From: Anabaena sp. WA102
GTDB lineage: Bacteria; Cyanobacteriota; Cyanobacteriia; Cyanobacteriales; Nostocaceae
Assembly: GCF_001277295.1 (NCBI RefSeq)
Contig: NZ_CP011456.1
Coordinates: 2,542,001-2,606,000, forward strand
Reading direction: 5' to 3'
Length of the DNA: 64,000 nt
In this document: positions 9,765 through 19,653 of the stretch, piece after piece
Layout: the number at the start of each line of letters is the position of its first letter
Numbering within the stretch: position 1 is the stretch's first letter
Translations under genes and position numbers: made by a program
The notes under the pieces: model-generated
Databases searched by the model: none
Seen by the model: only the letters and a program-made list of their open reading frames with translations
Told to the model about the DNA's origin: nothing

Positions 9765-10685
9765 TTAAGTATTCTGATTGTAGCTGTTTACAGCTAGTCG
9801 AAGATTACCGTGATGGGCTGCTAATAGTTTTTTACCTGCTTCTTGGTCTAAGCTAGTCCAGTGCATTAATAATGCTAATTTCACCCATTTACCGCTATGT
9901 TCTAGTAAAAAACCAGCGGCTTCTCGACTTAAACCAGTGAGGTCTTGTAAGATGCGTAAAGCGCGATCGCGTAATTTTTGATTAGTGACAGCGACATCAA
10001 CCATGCGATTCCCATAGACCTTACCTAGTTTCACCATTACCCCCGTCGAGAGAGTATTCAAAACTAATTTTGTCACTGTTCCTGCTTTCAAGCGAGTAGA
10101 GCCAGCTAAAACTTCTGGACCTGTCAACAACCGAATATCAATATCAGCTTCAATACTAACTTGTTCGGCGGGAACACAGGCGATAAAAATAGTCTTAGCT
10201 CCCCGTTGACGTGCTGCATTAATGGCACCGTGAACAAAAGGAGTTGTTCCCCCAGCAGTAATACCGACGACTACATCCAATTGGGTAATTTGTCGTTGAG
10301 CGATCGCACTTTCCCCATCTTCAGACCGATCTTCCAAATCCTCAGAACTGCGGACTAATGCTCCCGCACCACCAGCAATAATCCCTTGTACCAATTCTGG
10401 GGAAGTGCAGAAAGTCGGTGGACACTCAGCAGCATCCAATACTCCTAATCTCCCACTCGTCCCTGCACCTACATAAAATAAACGTCCACCTTGACTTAGC
10501 CTTTCTGCTGTGCAGTCAATGGCTGCTGCTAACTGAACCTTCGCAGCCGCTACTGCTGCTACTGCTTTTTGGTCTTCGCTATTAAATAACTCCACCAATT
10601 CCAGGGAGTTAAGTTGGTCTAAATTGAGACTATTGGGATTAACTTGTTCGGTGAGTAAATGCCCTCGTTCCTGAAAATTTGTCAT
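9765..10685 (-). CDS. murQ: N-acetylmuramic acid 6-phosphate etherase
   Basis: Cleaves the lactyl ether of N-acetylmuramic acid 6-phosphate to give GlcNAc-6-phosphate, in peptidoglycan recycling. The 306 residues match the family's length. The sugar-isomerase (SIS) fold is shown by the phosphosugar-binding run FYVGAGTSGRLGVLDAAECPPT and the catalytic-region stretch GIIAGG. The C-terminal SREAAGFLLEHSGKWVKLALL helix is also typical. It is a stand-alone gene flanked by repeats; no murP or anmK neighbour is present. Confidence 0.95.
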   Translation of the reverse strand: MTNFQERGHLLTEQVNPNSLNLDQLNSLELVELFNSEDQKAVAAVAAAKVQLAAAIDCTAERLSQGGRLFYVGAGTSGRLGVLDAAECPPTFCTSPELVQGIIAGGAGALVRSSEDLEDRSEDGESAIAQRQITQLDVVVGITAGGTTPFVHGAINAARQRGAKTIFIACVPAEQVSIEADIDIRLLTGPEVLAGSTRLKAGTVTKLVLNTLSTGVMVKLGKVYGNRMVDVAVTNQKLRDRALRILQDLTGLSREAAGFLLEHSGKWVKLALLMHWTSLDQEAGKKLLAAHHGNLRLAVNSYNQNT

Positions 10686-10848
10686 ATACTTTGTGTCAGT
10701 TGTCAGTTGTTAGTTGTTAGTTGTCAGTTGTCAGTTGTCAGTTGTTAGTTGGTTAGTTAGTTGTTAGTTGGTTAGTTGTCAGTTGTTAGTTGTCAGTCGT
10801 CAGTTTTTATTTACCCATAATGACTAATGACCAATGACTAATGACTAA
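10686..10848. repeat. Degenerate heptamer array (GTTAGTT/GTCAGTT)
   Basis: Alternating heptamers GTCAGTT and GTTAGTT run from ~10695 to ~10805, followed by TGACTAA-type heptamers up to 10848. They fill the whole gap between murQ and the DUF3110 gene. Confidence 0.85.
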
Positions 10849-11268
10849 TTATAATAAACCTTCCAGTTTGCGTCGAATACTGTCTAAATCAGAATTAGCA
10901 ATTTCTGGCGCAGGTGGACTGTAAGATAAAAAGTCTTCATCAGTATCCTCTATTTCTGGTTCAGGTTGCCAATCAGTTTGTTTGACATTCGTTTCTGGTG
11001 GCAATACTAATTCGTTATTTTCCGCTACAATTTCCCAGAGATAGCCAGTGCTTTCGCAAAATTCCTTAACATCATCGGCATTCATCATTTCCACTGTCGG
11101 GACAGCAAAATCCTGTGCTTCTAACATTAAAGCAAAGCGGGTGGCATCATCCTCTGACTCAAACATGAGGATTTTATTCCCTTCTATCCCTTGAGCATTG
11201 CTAATCCGAATGCTGTGAATCCCCTCATTATCAGTGCCAGCATTGAACATTAGTACAAAAACACGCAT
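10849..11268 (-). CDS. DUF3110 family protein
   Basis: 139-residue cyanobacterial protein of unknown function. The N-terminal ~95 residues match the DUF3110 pattern (VFVLMFNAGTDNEGIHSI, then ALMLEAQDFAVPTVEMM). An acidic, probably disordered tail (PEPEIEDTDEDFLSYSPP) follows, ending in a short helix SIRRKLEGLL. It has no signal peptide or membrane segment. It starts at ATG 11268 and is read towards murQ, with only the heptamer array between, so read-through is possible. Confidence 0.8.
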   Translation of the reverse strand: MRVFVLMFNAGTDNEGIHSIRISNAQGIEGNKILMFESEDDATRFALMLEAQDFAVPTVEMMNADDVKEFCESTGYLWEIVAENNELVLPPETNVKQTDWQPEPEIEDTDEDFLSYSPPAPEIANSDLDSIRRKLEGLL

Positions 11269-11681
11269 TGTCTATCCTTTGATTCAGTTCTCTAATTTAT
11301 CTTAAAGTTCAATACTGTATATTCATAAAAATCTCCAATAATTTTTGTGAGATTATTGGAAGTTAGGCATAGACCAAAAGGCATAATTTGCAAATTCTAC
11401 CAAAACCAAAGTTTTTATTTTCGCACTTATCCCGTTATACTCTAAGAGTTAAGAGACTTCCAAATAAAAAAATGTCCCAAAACTGATGCAGAAATTCTCT
11501 CTCTGTGTACTCTGTGCCTCTGTGGTTCGTTTCTTAGGATAATTTATTTCTTGGAAGTCTCTAAACGTAAAATTATGTCAATATTCATTTATATTTCTAG
11601 TGCTGTGGATAACCTTGAGGCTTGTCCGGTTTCAGTAATTAGTGTTTTGCCAGATATCTGGTAATCAAAGCGTGCAAACCT
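11269..11681. mobile_element. Intergenic region holding a miniature element of family E (11452-11562)
   Basis: Within this 413 bp gap, 11452-11562 is a 111 bp element whose ends are AGAGACTTCCAAATAAAA and the inverse AGAGACTTCCAAGAAATAAA. The interior contains the pyrimidine-rich CTCTGTGTACTCTGTGCCTC motif that I recognise as recurrent in cyanobacterial intergenic DNA. A related element lies at 20551-20678. The rest shows nothing I can assign; the promoters of both flanking genes should be here. Confidence 0.65.
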
Positions 11682-14600
11682 ATGTCTAACTCTCCTAGTC
11701 AAAATTCTCGCCCCGGTAATTCTGGGATTAATCGCCTATGGTGGACGATAATTGGTCGTGCTGGCTTAGGTATAGGTGCTTTGTTATTATTAGGAATTAT
11801 TGGTGGTGTTTGGCGATTAAAGGGTTTTGTTGATCATGATTTAGTACCATTAGCAACCCAAGGTCTTACTAATACTCTCAATCGTCCAGTAAAATTGGGA
11901 GCAGTTAAATCCTTTTCCCTGACTGGTGTTCAGTTTGCCGCTTCGGAGATTCCCGCTACACCGACAGATCCAGATCGGGTAAATGTCAAAGCAGTAGATG
12001 TAGGATTTGATATTTGGAAGTTAGTTATTAACCGCAATCTTCGATTAGATGTAACTTTAATTAATCCAGATGTTTATGTTGAGCAGGATAGGCAGGGAAG
12101 CTGGTTAACGACTACTATCGCTCCACCTACGGAGGCAGGACTGATTAAAACCGATTTAGATAAATTGCGGTTTCGGGATGCAAATTTGGTATTAGTGCCG
12201 AAAGTTAGTGAAGGGGCAAAAATTTCTTTACCAGTCCCTGTGGGATTTTCTGGGGTTAATGGCACGGCTCAACTCTTCTTAGATAAAAATCGCCTAATTA
12301 AATTAGACTTGGCTGGTAAGGCTGTCAGTGGGGGTGATATTACCATTGTTGGCGATTTAATTCCTGAGAAAACTTTAGTTGGGGATTTTCGACTTAAAGC
12401 TCAAAATCTTCTTGCCGCAGATATTACCCGGATTGTAACTTTACCACTGATTTTACAGACTGGTAAGGTTAATGGTGATTTGCGAATTAAGGTGATACCA
12501 AAGCAGAAAACCTTACTTTATGGCAATGCGGCTCTAGAAGGGGTGACGGTGCAAATTCCCAATCTGCCCCAATTGCTCAATAATAGTCAGGGAAATCTCA
12601 GTTTTGATGGACTGTTAATTAAATTAGATCATATAGTTACAAATTATGGAAAGATTCCGTTAACAGCATCGGGTACTATTGATCAGCAAGCAGGGTTTAA
12701 TTTAAAAGGGCGTGTAAATGCGGTAAGTTTAGCTAATGCCCAAACAACGCTAAAGGTAAAGTTACCATTTCCGGTGAGTGGTATAGCTCAAGCCGATTTA
12801 CAGATAGTGGGGAGAGTTTCCCAACCTGTATTGTCTGGTAATGTGAGGACGTTAAAAATTGCCCAAATTGATAAAGTTGATTTTGGGCAAGTTAGCAGTA
12901 AATTTGAGCTTATTAGTAGTCAATCTCTTCTGAAAATTACAGATATTCAAGGTAAAACTACCTATGGCGGCGAGGTTAAGGGTGGGGGGATAATTAAACT
13001 TGGTAAAGTATCGGCGCTGAACTTGCAATTACAAGCGGAAAATGTGCCTGGGGATGCGATCGCTCAAGTATATAATATCAAAACAGGCTTCCCCATTGGC
13101 CTGATGACAGCTACCGCGGAATTGAAGGGTGTGGCTACTAATACCCAAACTGTAGTTAAATGGCAAGCTCCTCAAGCCAAATACCCGGCAACAGGGACAA
13201 GTATTATTCATAGCGATCGCACAGTTTCCTTTAGTGATATAGTTGCCAAGGTTGGCGGCGGTATAGTTACTGGTAGTGGTAATTATAGTTATGATAGCAA
13301 GCGTTGGCAAGCTTTAACTCAAGCTAGTAAAATCCAATTAACATCTTTTGTTGACCAAAAACAGCAGGAAAATATTTCTCTAGCTGGGGCAGAATTTAAC
13401 GGTAGGTTGCGTTTATCAGGAAATTCCTCGCCATTTCAAATAGAAACAATTATTCCTGAAAATGCCAATGTCAACATTGCAGGTGGCACAGTCAATATTT
13501 CCCAAATCCAATTAAATAACCAAAATTTTACCGCTTTGTTGCAAGGAAAAGACTTACGGTTAGCAACAATTGTTAAACAAGCTAACCCAATTTTAAATAA
13601 TCCCCTATCAGGTAATTTTATGATTACCAGTAACAGGGAAAATTTCAGTCTAAAAACCTTTTCTGGAATCGGTGAAGCCTTTCTATATATTGGTGGAAGG
13701 ACAATTAAAGCTGCTAATATTCAAGTAGCAGAAGGTCGCTATCAGGCGAAAATTCAAGCTGATAATATACCTTTAACAAAACTCGTAGGGGCGCAGGGCC
13801 TGCGCCCAGAAATGCAGGGAATGATCACTGGTCAATTGCAAGTAGCGGGTTCGGTAGAATCATTCCAACCAGAAACTATTCAAGGAGAAGGGAAAGGCTA
13901 TTTAACATTACCTAGTGGTATAGTTAAAGCTTCCGAGATTCAACTGAATAATGGCCATTATCAAGCCTTGTTAGCTACTTCAGGTTTGCAATTAAAGCCT
14001 TTTAATCAGCAGTTAAAAGGACAGTTGGCAGGAAAGTTGCAAGTATCGGGAACTCTAGCTGCTCCCACATTAGCAGATGTAGCTGCTGTTGGTCAGGTGC
14101 GGTTGAGTCAAGGTTTATCAGGTATGGATGCACCTATTCAAGCTGATATTGGTTGGAATGGAGAAAAGCTAACTATTGATGGTTATAATAGTGCCAATTT
14201 TCAAGCTAATAGTTCAACGGCGCTCGCTATAAAAGGTTATTTATTAGCTAATGCTAAGAAATCGGGTATTCCAGAAATTACTGATGTTAATTTGAATATC
14301 CAGGCAAGAAACTATAGTCTGGAAGGATTGCCAGTGCAACTACCTGATCTTGTTGATATTGCTGGCAGATTGGATTTTAGCGGACAGGTGACGGGAAAAC
14401 CTACCGCTCCAAATATTACAGCTAAGTTAGGGTTACGGAATTTAAAAGTTCAGGAATTGGCTTTTGAGCCATTATTGACTGGTAATTTAAATTCTGTGTC
14501 AGGACAGGGGTTGAGTTTAGATGTTGCTGGTGTGAAAGACCGCATAGCAGTTAATTTAGATGGTAATAATCGCCCAAAATCCATTTTAGTTCAGTGGCAA

Positions 14601-17150
14601 CAAGCATTGTTATCAGGTACAGCAACAGGATCTGATTGGGATATAAATGTGACTAATTTTCCTTTAAAAGCTTTGAATATAGCTTTACCAGCAAATACTC
14701 CTTTAAGTCCAGGAGGAGTGAGAGGATTATTAACAGGGAATTTGCAAATTAATTCGCAGACATGGGCTACAACGGGAAATATAGCCATTGAAGAACCGGA
14801 ACTGGGGAGAATTAAAGGCGATCGCTTTGCAACTCAACTGCGATACGATAATAATACCTTCATCCTCAATAACAGCGAACTTCGCAAAGGTGAAAGTAGA
14901 TATACCTTTACTGCCAACATCAAACCCTGGGCAAAAAAACCGCAACTGCGAGCAAATATCAACATTGACAAAGGCAATATTCAAGACATTCTCACCGCAG
15001 CACAAATCTTTGATATTCAAGACTTCCAGCGGGGGTTAAACCCACCTATCTACGGCACGGCTGTGGATTTAACCACCCAATCTCAAGGCTTACCATTAGA
15101 GTCTCTATTTAACCAAATACAACGATTATCAGAAATTAATGCCCTACTAAATAGCCAAAAACAAAAACGATTAGATACTCAACCTATCCCAGAATTAAGA
15201 GACTTAAAGGGGATTTTGAATGGTGACATTTCCATTAATACTGCCACAACGGATGAACCAAGAATAAAATTTAACCTCCAAGGACAAAATTTTACCTGGG
15301 GGAACCCAACAGAACCAAGTCGCTTTTATCGGGCAGAAAAAATCATAGCTGAAGGTGGTTTTACAGAAGGAACTTTGCGGTTACAACCTTTACGAATTCA
15401 ATCGGAAAACAAGTTAATTGCCTTTACAGGTTACGTTAGTGGTAAAACCCAATCAGGTAAATTAACAGTTGAAAACTTTCCCATTCAGCGATTTAATAAT
15501 TTAGTGAAACTGCCGCTGGGAATTACAGGTAAGCTAAAACTTAACGCAGCCATAGCAGGTAGTATTGCCAATCCTCAAGCTACAGGAGAATTAAACATTA
15601 CAGAAGGAACAATTGATAAAAAACCAGTGGAATCAGCTAATGCTAGTTTCAGTTATGCTAATGGACGTTTAAACTTTGGTAGTCAGGTACTAGGAGTGGG
15701 GTCTGAACCTGCAAATATTGATGGTAGTATTCCCTATACTTTACCCTTTGCTTCTGAAAAATCGGACAGTGACAACGTTACTTTAAATGTCAATATCAAA
15801 AATGAAGGGTTGACACTTTTAAATCTCTTTACTAATGAGATAGCTTTTGAAAAGGGACAAGGAGAATTAGATTTAAAAGTTCGAGGAACTAGAAAACAAC
15901 CTTTCGTGAAAGGAACTGCTTCTCTTGATAATGCTACCTTTAGCGCCCAAGCCTTACCAGGAAAGTTAACTAATGTGAATGGTAAAGCAATTTTTGATTT
16001 AACTCGTGTGTTTATTAAAAGTCTTGAAGGTAAATTTAGCAATGGTAAAGTGGAAGCTGTGGGAGAATTGCCAATTGCTAATAGTAAAAATGTGCAAATA
16101 GATATTCCCTTGATGGTTAATTTAAGACAATTATCTTTAAATCTCAAAGATTTATATCAAGGAGGTGCTAATGGTGATTTAACAATTACTGGTTCTCTTC
16201 TCCAACCAATAATTAGCGGTAATATAGAATTATTCAATGGTCAAGTATTGTTAGCAGAATCTAAAGATGAAAATTCATCATCTGCAAAAATTAATGACCT
16301 TAATAAACTAGATACAGCGGGTAAAATTACTAAGTTAAATGATTTAAAATTAAGATTAGGAAAAAATATCCAAATTTCTAAACCACCAGTGTTCAAGTTC
16401 CAAGCTTCTGGAGATCTAACTGTGAATGGTTCTTTAGCTGAACCCATACCAGATGGACCTATTAAGTTAACCAAAGGTACAGTAAACTTATTTACTACCC
16501 AGTTAAATTTAGCAAAAGGTTATCCACAAACTGCTACTTTTAGTCCTCGTCAACCCCGTGACCCTGATTTGAATATTCGCCTATTTGCGAAGGTTTTAGA
16601 CATAACTCAAAATAGTGATTTAAGTAGACAAGGTTCTCTAGGTTTAGCAGGGTTAGAAACTGTGCGAGTAGAAGCTAGTATTAATGGTTTAGCTAGTCAA
16701 ATTAATGATAATTTGCAATTAAAAAGTAATCCTTCCCGTTCAGAAACACAAATTGTCACCTTGCTAGGAGGCGGATTTGTTGACAATCAAGGACGTGGTG
16801 ATAGTACCCTGGGTTTAATTAATATTGCCGGTTCGGCTGTTTTCAGTAATTTCCAAGGTGCATTTAATGAAATTGGTGATGCTTTTGGTTTAAGTGAATT
16901 GCGAATATTTCCCACTATTCTATCTGAAAGACCAGAAGCAGGGAGAAATAACTCATCTTTAGAATTAGCTTTAGAAGCAGGAATTGATATTTCTGCAAAA
17001 TTCTCTCTTTCTACCATTAAAATCCTCACAGCAAATGATCCCTTACAATGGGGGGTTAATTACCGCATAAATAATCAATTCCGTGTCCGTTCTTCCACTA
17101 ATTTAACTGATGATAGTCGGGCTGTAATTGAATTTGAAAGAAAATTTTGA
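11682..17150 (+). CDS. TamB-like translocation/assembly protein (DUF490)
   Basis: Very large (1,822 residues) inner-membrane-anchored periplasmic protein of the TamB/AsmA-like bridge family, which is thought to move lipid or aid outer-membrane assembly. One transmembrane helix lies at about residues 23-47 (IIGRAGLGIGALLLLGIIGG). Long repetitive beta-rich sequence follows, with recurring G-L/V-x-A and I-x-G-x-L motifs. The C-terminal ~350 residues form the TamB domain, with KFQASGDLTVNGSLAEP, VTLLGGGFV and a terminal LTDDSRAVIEFERKF that resembles an outer-membrane beta signal. An in-frame palindromic repeat lies at residues ~702-709. No Omp85 gene is adjacent. Confidence 0.9.
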   Translation: MSNSPSQNSRPGNSGINRLWWTIIGRAGLGIGALLLLGIIGGVWRLKGFVDHDLVPLATQGLTNTLNRPVKLGAVKSFSLTGVQFAASEIPATPTDPDRVNVKAVDVGFDIWKLVINRNLRLDVTLINPDVYVEQDRQGSWLTTTIAPPTEAGLIKTDLDKLRFRDANLVLVPKVSEGAKISLPVPVGFSGVNGTAQLFLDKNRLIKLDLAGKAVSGGDITIVGDLIPEKTLVGDFRLKAQNLLAADITRIVTLPLILQTGKVNGDLRIKVIPKQKTLLYGNAALEGVTVQIPNLPQLLNNSQGNLSFDGLLIKLDHIVTNYGKIPLTASGTIDQQAGFNLKGRVNAVSLANAQTTLKVKLPFPVSGIAQADLQIVGRVSQPVLSGNVRTLKIAQIDKVDFGQVSSKFELISSQSLLKITDIQGKTTYGGEVKGGGIIKLGKVSALNLQLQAENVPGDAIAQVYNIKTGFPIGLMTATAELKGVATNTQTVVKWQAPQAKYPATGTSIIHSDRTVSFSDIVAKVGGGIVTGSGNYSYDSKRWQALTQASKIQLTSFVDQKQQENISLAGAEFNGRLRLSGNSSPFQIETIIPENANVNIAGGTVNISQIQLNNQNFTALLQGKDLRLATIVKQANPILNNPLSGNFMITSNRENFSLKTFSGIGEAFLYIGGRTIKAANIQVAEGRYQAKIQADNIPLTKLVGAQGLRPEMQGMITGQLQVAGSVESFQPETIQGEGKGYLTLPSGIVKASEIQLNNGHYQALLATSGLQLKPFNQQLKGQLAGKLQVSGTLAAPTLADVAAVGQVRLSQGLSGMDAPIQADIGWNGEKLTIDGYNSANFQANSSTALAIKGYLLANAKKSGIPEITDVNLNIQARNYSLEGLPVQLPDLVDIAGRLDFSGQVTGKPTAPNITAKLGLRNLKVQELAFEPLLTGNLNSVSGQGLSLDVAGVKDRIAVNLDGNNRPKSILVQWQQALLSGTATGSDWDINVTNFPLKALNIALPANTPLSPGGVRGLLTGNLQINSQTWATTGNIAIEEPELGRIKGDRFATQLRYDNNTFILNNSELRKGESRYTFTANIKPWAKKPQLRANINIDKGNIQDILTAAQIFDIQDFQRGLNPPIYGTAVDLTTQSQGLPLESLFNQIQRLSEINALLNSQKQKRLDTQPIPELRDLKGILNGDISINTATTDEPRIKFNLQGQNFTWGNPTEPSRFYRAEKIIAEGGFTEGTLRLQPLRIQSENKLIAFTGYVSGKTQSGKLTVENFPIQRFNNLVKLPLGITGKLKLNAAIAGSIANPQATGELNITEGTIDKKPVESANASFSYANGRLNFGSQVLGVGSEPANIDGSIPYTLPFASEKSDSDNVTLNVNIKNEGLTLLNLFTNEIAFEKGQGELDLKVRGTRKQPFVKGTASLDNATFSAQALPGKLTNVNGKAIFDLTRVFIKSLEGKFSNGKVEAVGELPIANSKNVQIDIPLMVNLRQLSLNLKDLYQGGANGDLTITGSLLQPIISGNIELFNGQVLLAESKDENSSSAKINDLNKLDTAGKITKLNDLKLRLGKNIQISKPPVFKFQASGDLTVNGSLAEPIPDGPIKLTKGTVNLFTTQLNLAKGYPQTATFSPRQPRDPDLNIRLFAKVLDITQNSDLSRQGSLGLAGLETVRVEASINGLASQINDNLQLKSNPSRSETQIVTLLGGGFVDNQGRGDSTLGLINIAGSAVFSNFQGAFNEIGDAFGLSELRIFPTILSERPEAGRNNSSLELALEAGIDISAKFSLSTIKILTANDPLQWGVNYRINNQFRVRSSTNLTDDSRAVIEFERKF
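13785..13807 (+). repeat. Palindromic dispersed repeat embedded in the TamB-like gene
   Basis: The 23 bp here are identical to the intergenic copies at 2276, 17162, 20724 (inverted) and 56106. In the TamB-like frame they are read as VGAQGLRP (residues ~702-709), between NIPLTKL and EMQGMITG. The frame is kept and no stop is introduced. Confidence 0.85.
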
Positions 17151-17378
17151 GGAATCAAGCGGTAGGGGCGCAGGGCCTGCGCCCATTCAGAAGAATGAAG
17201 AATGAAGAATGAAGAATGAAGAATGAAGAATGAAGAATGAAATTTCTCCCCTACTCCCCTACTCCCCCTACTCCCCCTACTTCCCCCACTTCCCCCACTT
17301 CCCCTACTCCCCCTACTCCCCCTACTCCCCCTACTCCCCCTACTTCCCTACTCCCCCTACTTCCCTGCCCCCTGTTCC
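17151..17378. repeat. Palindrome, AATGAAG heptamers and pyrimidine tract
   Basis: 17162-17184 is the 23 bp palindromic repeat. About 17190-17242 is a heptamer array (AATGAAG, ~7 copies). About 17247-17375 is a C/T-only tract of CCCCCTACT-like units. The arrangement mirrors the 2276-2735 interval: a palindrome, then a direct-repeat array, then a polypyrimidine tract ending at a 3' gene end. Confidence 0.85.
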
Positions 17379-19214
17379 CTATAAATAATATCTAACAGTT
17401 GTGACAATACGATTTTTCTTAGCTCGTAAAGCATTCTTTAAAAACAAAGTGGTTTGATTATGTAAAACACTATCCCACCAATTACGAGGTACAAAAACTG
17501 GGATAATAACAGTTGTAAAAACATCTGGATGAAGTTCTTTAAACTGAGTAACAAAATCCACAATTGGGTCAATTACAGAACGATAGGGAGAGTCAATAAT
17601 TTCCAAAGGAATATCCGATTGGAGATTTTGCCATTTTTCTTGAAGTTTTTCCCGGTTCGTAGACCCAATATCTACGTGAACAGCCACAATTTCATCAGCA
17701 ATTGTCCGTGCATAGTCTAAAGCTTCTACTGTGCCTCGGTTCAGTTGTCCGACCACGACTACCGCAGGGTGAGTGATAACCGCTGGTTTGGGAATGGAGA
17801 TATAACTGCGGGGTGCTAAATCTTGAATACTCAGACGTTGGGCTACATATTGATAATGTTGATGAATGGCTGCAAATAAAGCCACGACTAACGGAATTGC
17901 TACTACAACTAACCAAGCACCTAAGATGAACTTTGTAGAAATAATCACGAACAATACAATGAGAGTAGCGAATGCTCCTAACCCATTCATAATTGCGCTT
18001 GCACGCCAATTGCTAGTTTGTCCTTGAAACCAGTGACGAACCATGCCAGCTTGGGAAAGGGTAAAAGAAGTAAATACACCCACTGCGTAGAGAGGGATAA
18101 TGGCGTTAACTTCACCTTTGAAAATAATCGCTAAAATTCCCGCACAACTACTGAGGAGAATAATACCATTGGAGTAGACCAAGCGATCGCCCAATAGGGA
18201 CAACTGACGGGGTAAAAATCCATCTCGTGCCAGAAAATAACACAGTCTAGGAAAATCCGCGTAACTGGTATTTGCAGCTAACATCAAAACCAACAGGGTA
18301 ACAATTTGCAGAAAATAGTAAATAGGTCCTGTCCCCAAAATTACTCTTCCCAAGAGGGAAACTACTGTTTGTCCATCTTCGGGAACAATATGATAAATGT
18401 TTGCTAGGTAAGTGATACCCACAAACATAAATCCCAAAATCACCCCTAAATACAACAGAGTTAGCCGAGCATTTTTCCATTCTGGGGCTTTAAAAGCTAA
18501 TACCCCATCAGATATTGCTTCCACCCCCGTCAATGCTGTACATCCCGCCGAAAAAGCCCGTAAGATGAAGAATAAACTTATTCCTTCCGTAGCAGGAAGA
18601 GCAGGATATGCTGCCGGAACTTGCCCAGTGCTATATTTAAACAGCCCAATGCCAATTAATAGAAAAATACTCACAATAAAGGCAAAGGTCGGAACCATAA
18701 ACAACTGTCCTGATTCCTTGACACCTCTAAGATTTGCCAGCATTAATAAGAAAATGAAAATCAAACACAGAAGCACTGTATGAGATTGGAGTGCAGGAAT
18801 TGCTGATGTTAAAGCCGCTGTACCCGCAGATATACTGACAGTGACAGTCAAAATATAATCAATCATCAGCGAACCACCAGCCACTAGTCCTGGATAAAGA
18901 CCCAAATTTTCTCTAGCGACAATGTAAGAACCACCGCCATTAGGATAAGCACGAATGGTTTGCCGATAGGAAAGAACAACTATGCCTAAAAGGGCGATAA
19001 TTGCGATCGCAATGGGTAGAGACAAGCCGAGAGTGCCACTTCCTGCTGTCACTAAAACGAGCAAAATCTCTTCTGTTGCATAAGCCACAGAGGAAAGAGC
19101 ATCAGAAGAAAGAACCGCCAAAGCTGCCGCGTTGCTCAATCGTTCTTCGCTATGGGCGCTCGTTGGTAAGGATTTACCGAGGAAAAATTGCTTAATTTGA
19201 GGGTAGAAGGACAT
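17379..19214 (-). CDS. APC-superfamily permease, KimA/YdaO-like
   Basis: Polytopic inner-membrane transporter of 611 residues. About twelve hydrophobic segments occupy residues ~30-460, followed by a ~150-residue soluble C-terminal domain (IVAVHVDIGS, then VIIPVFVPRNWWDSVLHNQ). The N-terminal signature SSDALSSVAYATEEILLVL and the YPNGGGSYIVARENLG loop resemble the KimA/YdaO branch, which contains proton-coupled potassium importers. Many relatives are annotated simply as amino acid permeases, so the substrate is uncertain. The gene is monocistronic, with a repeat-filled 3' side. Confidence 0.85.
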   Translation of the reverse strand: MSFYPQIKQFFLGKSLPTSAHSEERLSNAAALAVLSSDALSSVAYATEEILLVLVTAGSGTLGLSLPIAIAIIALLGIVVLSYRQTIRAYPNGGGSYIVARENLGLYPGLVAGGSLMIDYILTVTVSISAGTAALTSAIPALQSHTVLLCLIFIFLLMLANLRGVKESGQLFMVPTFAFIVSIFLLIGIGLFKYSTGQVPAAYPALPATEGISLFFILRAFSAGCTALTGVEAISDGVLAFKAPEWKNARLTLLYLGVILGFMFVGITYLANIYHIVPEDGQTVVSLLGRVILGTGPIYYFLQIVTLLVLMLAANTSYADFPRLCYFLARDGFLPRQLSLLGDRLVYSNGIILLSSCAGILAIIFKGEVNAIIPLYAVGVFTSFTLSQAGMVRHWFQGQTSNWRASAIMNGLGAFATLIVLFVIISTKFILGAWLVVVAIPLVVALFAAIHQHYQYVAQRLSIQDLAPRSYISIPKPAVITHPAVVVVGQLNRGTVEALDYARTIADEIVAVHVDIGSTNREKLQEKWQNLQSDIPLEIIDSPYRSVIDPIVDFVTQFKELHPDVFTTVIIPVFVPRNWWDSVLHNQTTLFLKNALRAKKNRIVTTVRYYL

Positions 19215-19653
19215 ATAAAGTCCGCTTGGAAAATATGTTAACTAGAACTCAGTTGAGAATAAACTCAAACCTGAGTTTACAGAATATAGTAATTTAGGCA
19301 GATTTGTAACAAATTAACCATTACATTTTAGCCTAAAATTTTGCTAACAAAAACAAGCCTCTTTAACTACCGCTCGATGCTGGGGAAGGTGCAAAACGCA
19401 GGCGGAAACATCTTATAGTGAATTTGCAGGAAAATTATCAGATTTATTTCCCGCAAAAAGAACGGTTTTAGTGAAAAATTTCCCCTATTAACTCTTAAGA
19501 GAACTCCACAAAAAGAAATGCCCAATGTCATTCTGTTCGCGCAGCGTGCCAGAGGCATTACGAAACGAAGTGTAGTAATCAGTCGCTATACTGAAAAAAT
19601 AACCGCATAACTCATCATTTGTTCAATTATTAATTAATATTCATCAATACACC
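19215..19653. other. Intergenic region, no gene supported
   Basis: 439 bp between divergently transcribed genes (permease on the minus strand, DnaJ-like on the plus strand), so it should contain both promoters. Around 19520-19590 there is repeat-like sequence (GCGCAGCGTGCCAGAGGCAT, then AACGAAGTGTAGTAATCAG) resembling parts of dispersed repeats elsewhere. The short minus-strand reading frame at 19367-19558 has no recognisable protein character. Confidence 0.5.

Noticed and set aside
11682..17150. Several 60-140 codon minus-strand frames inside the TamB-like gene
   Set aside because: They are antisense shadows of a long, clearly coding beta-repeat protein and match nothing recognisable.
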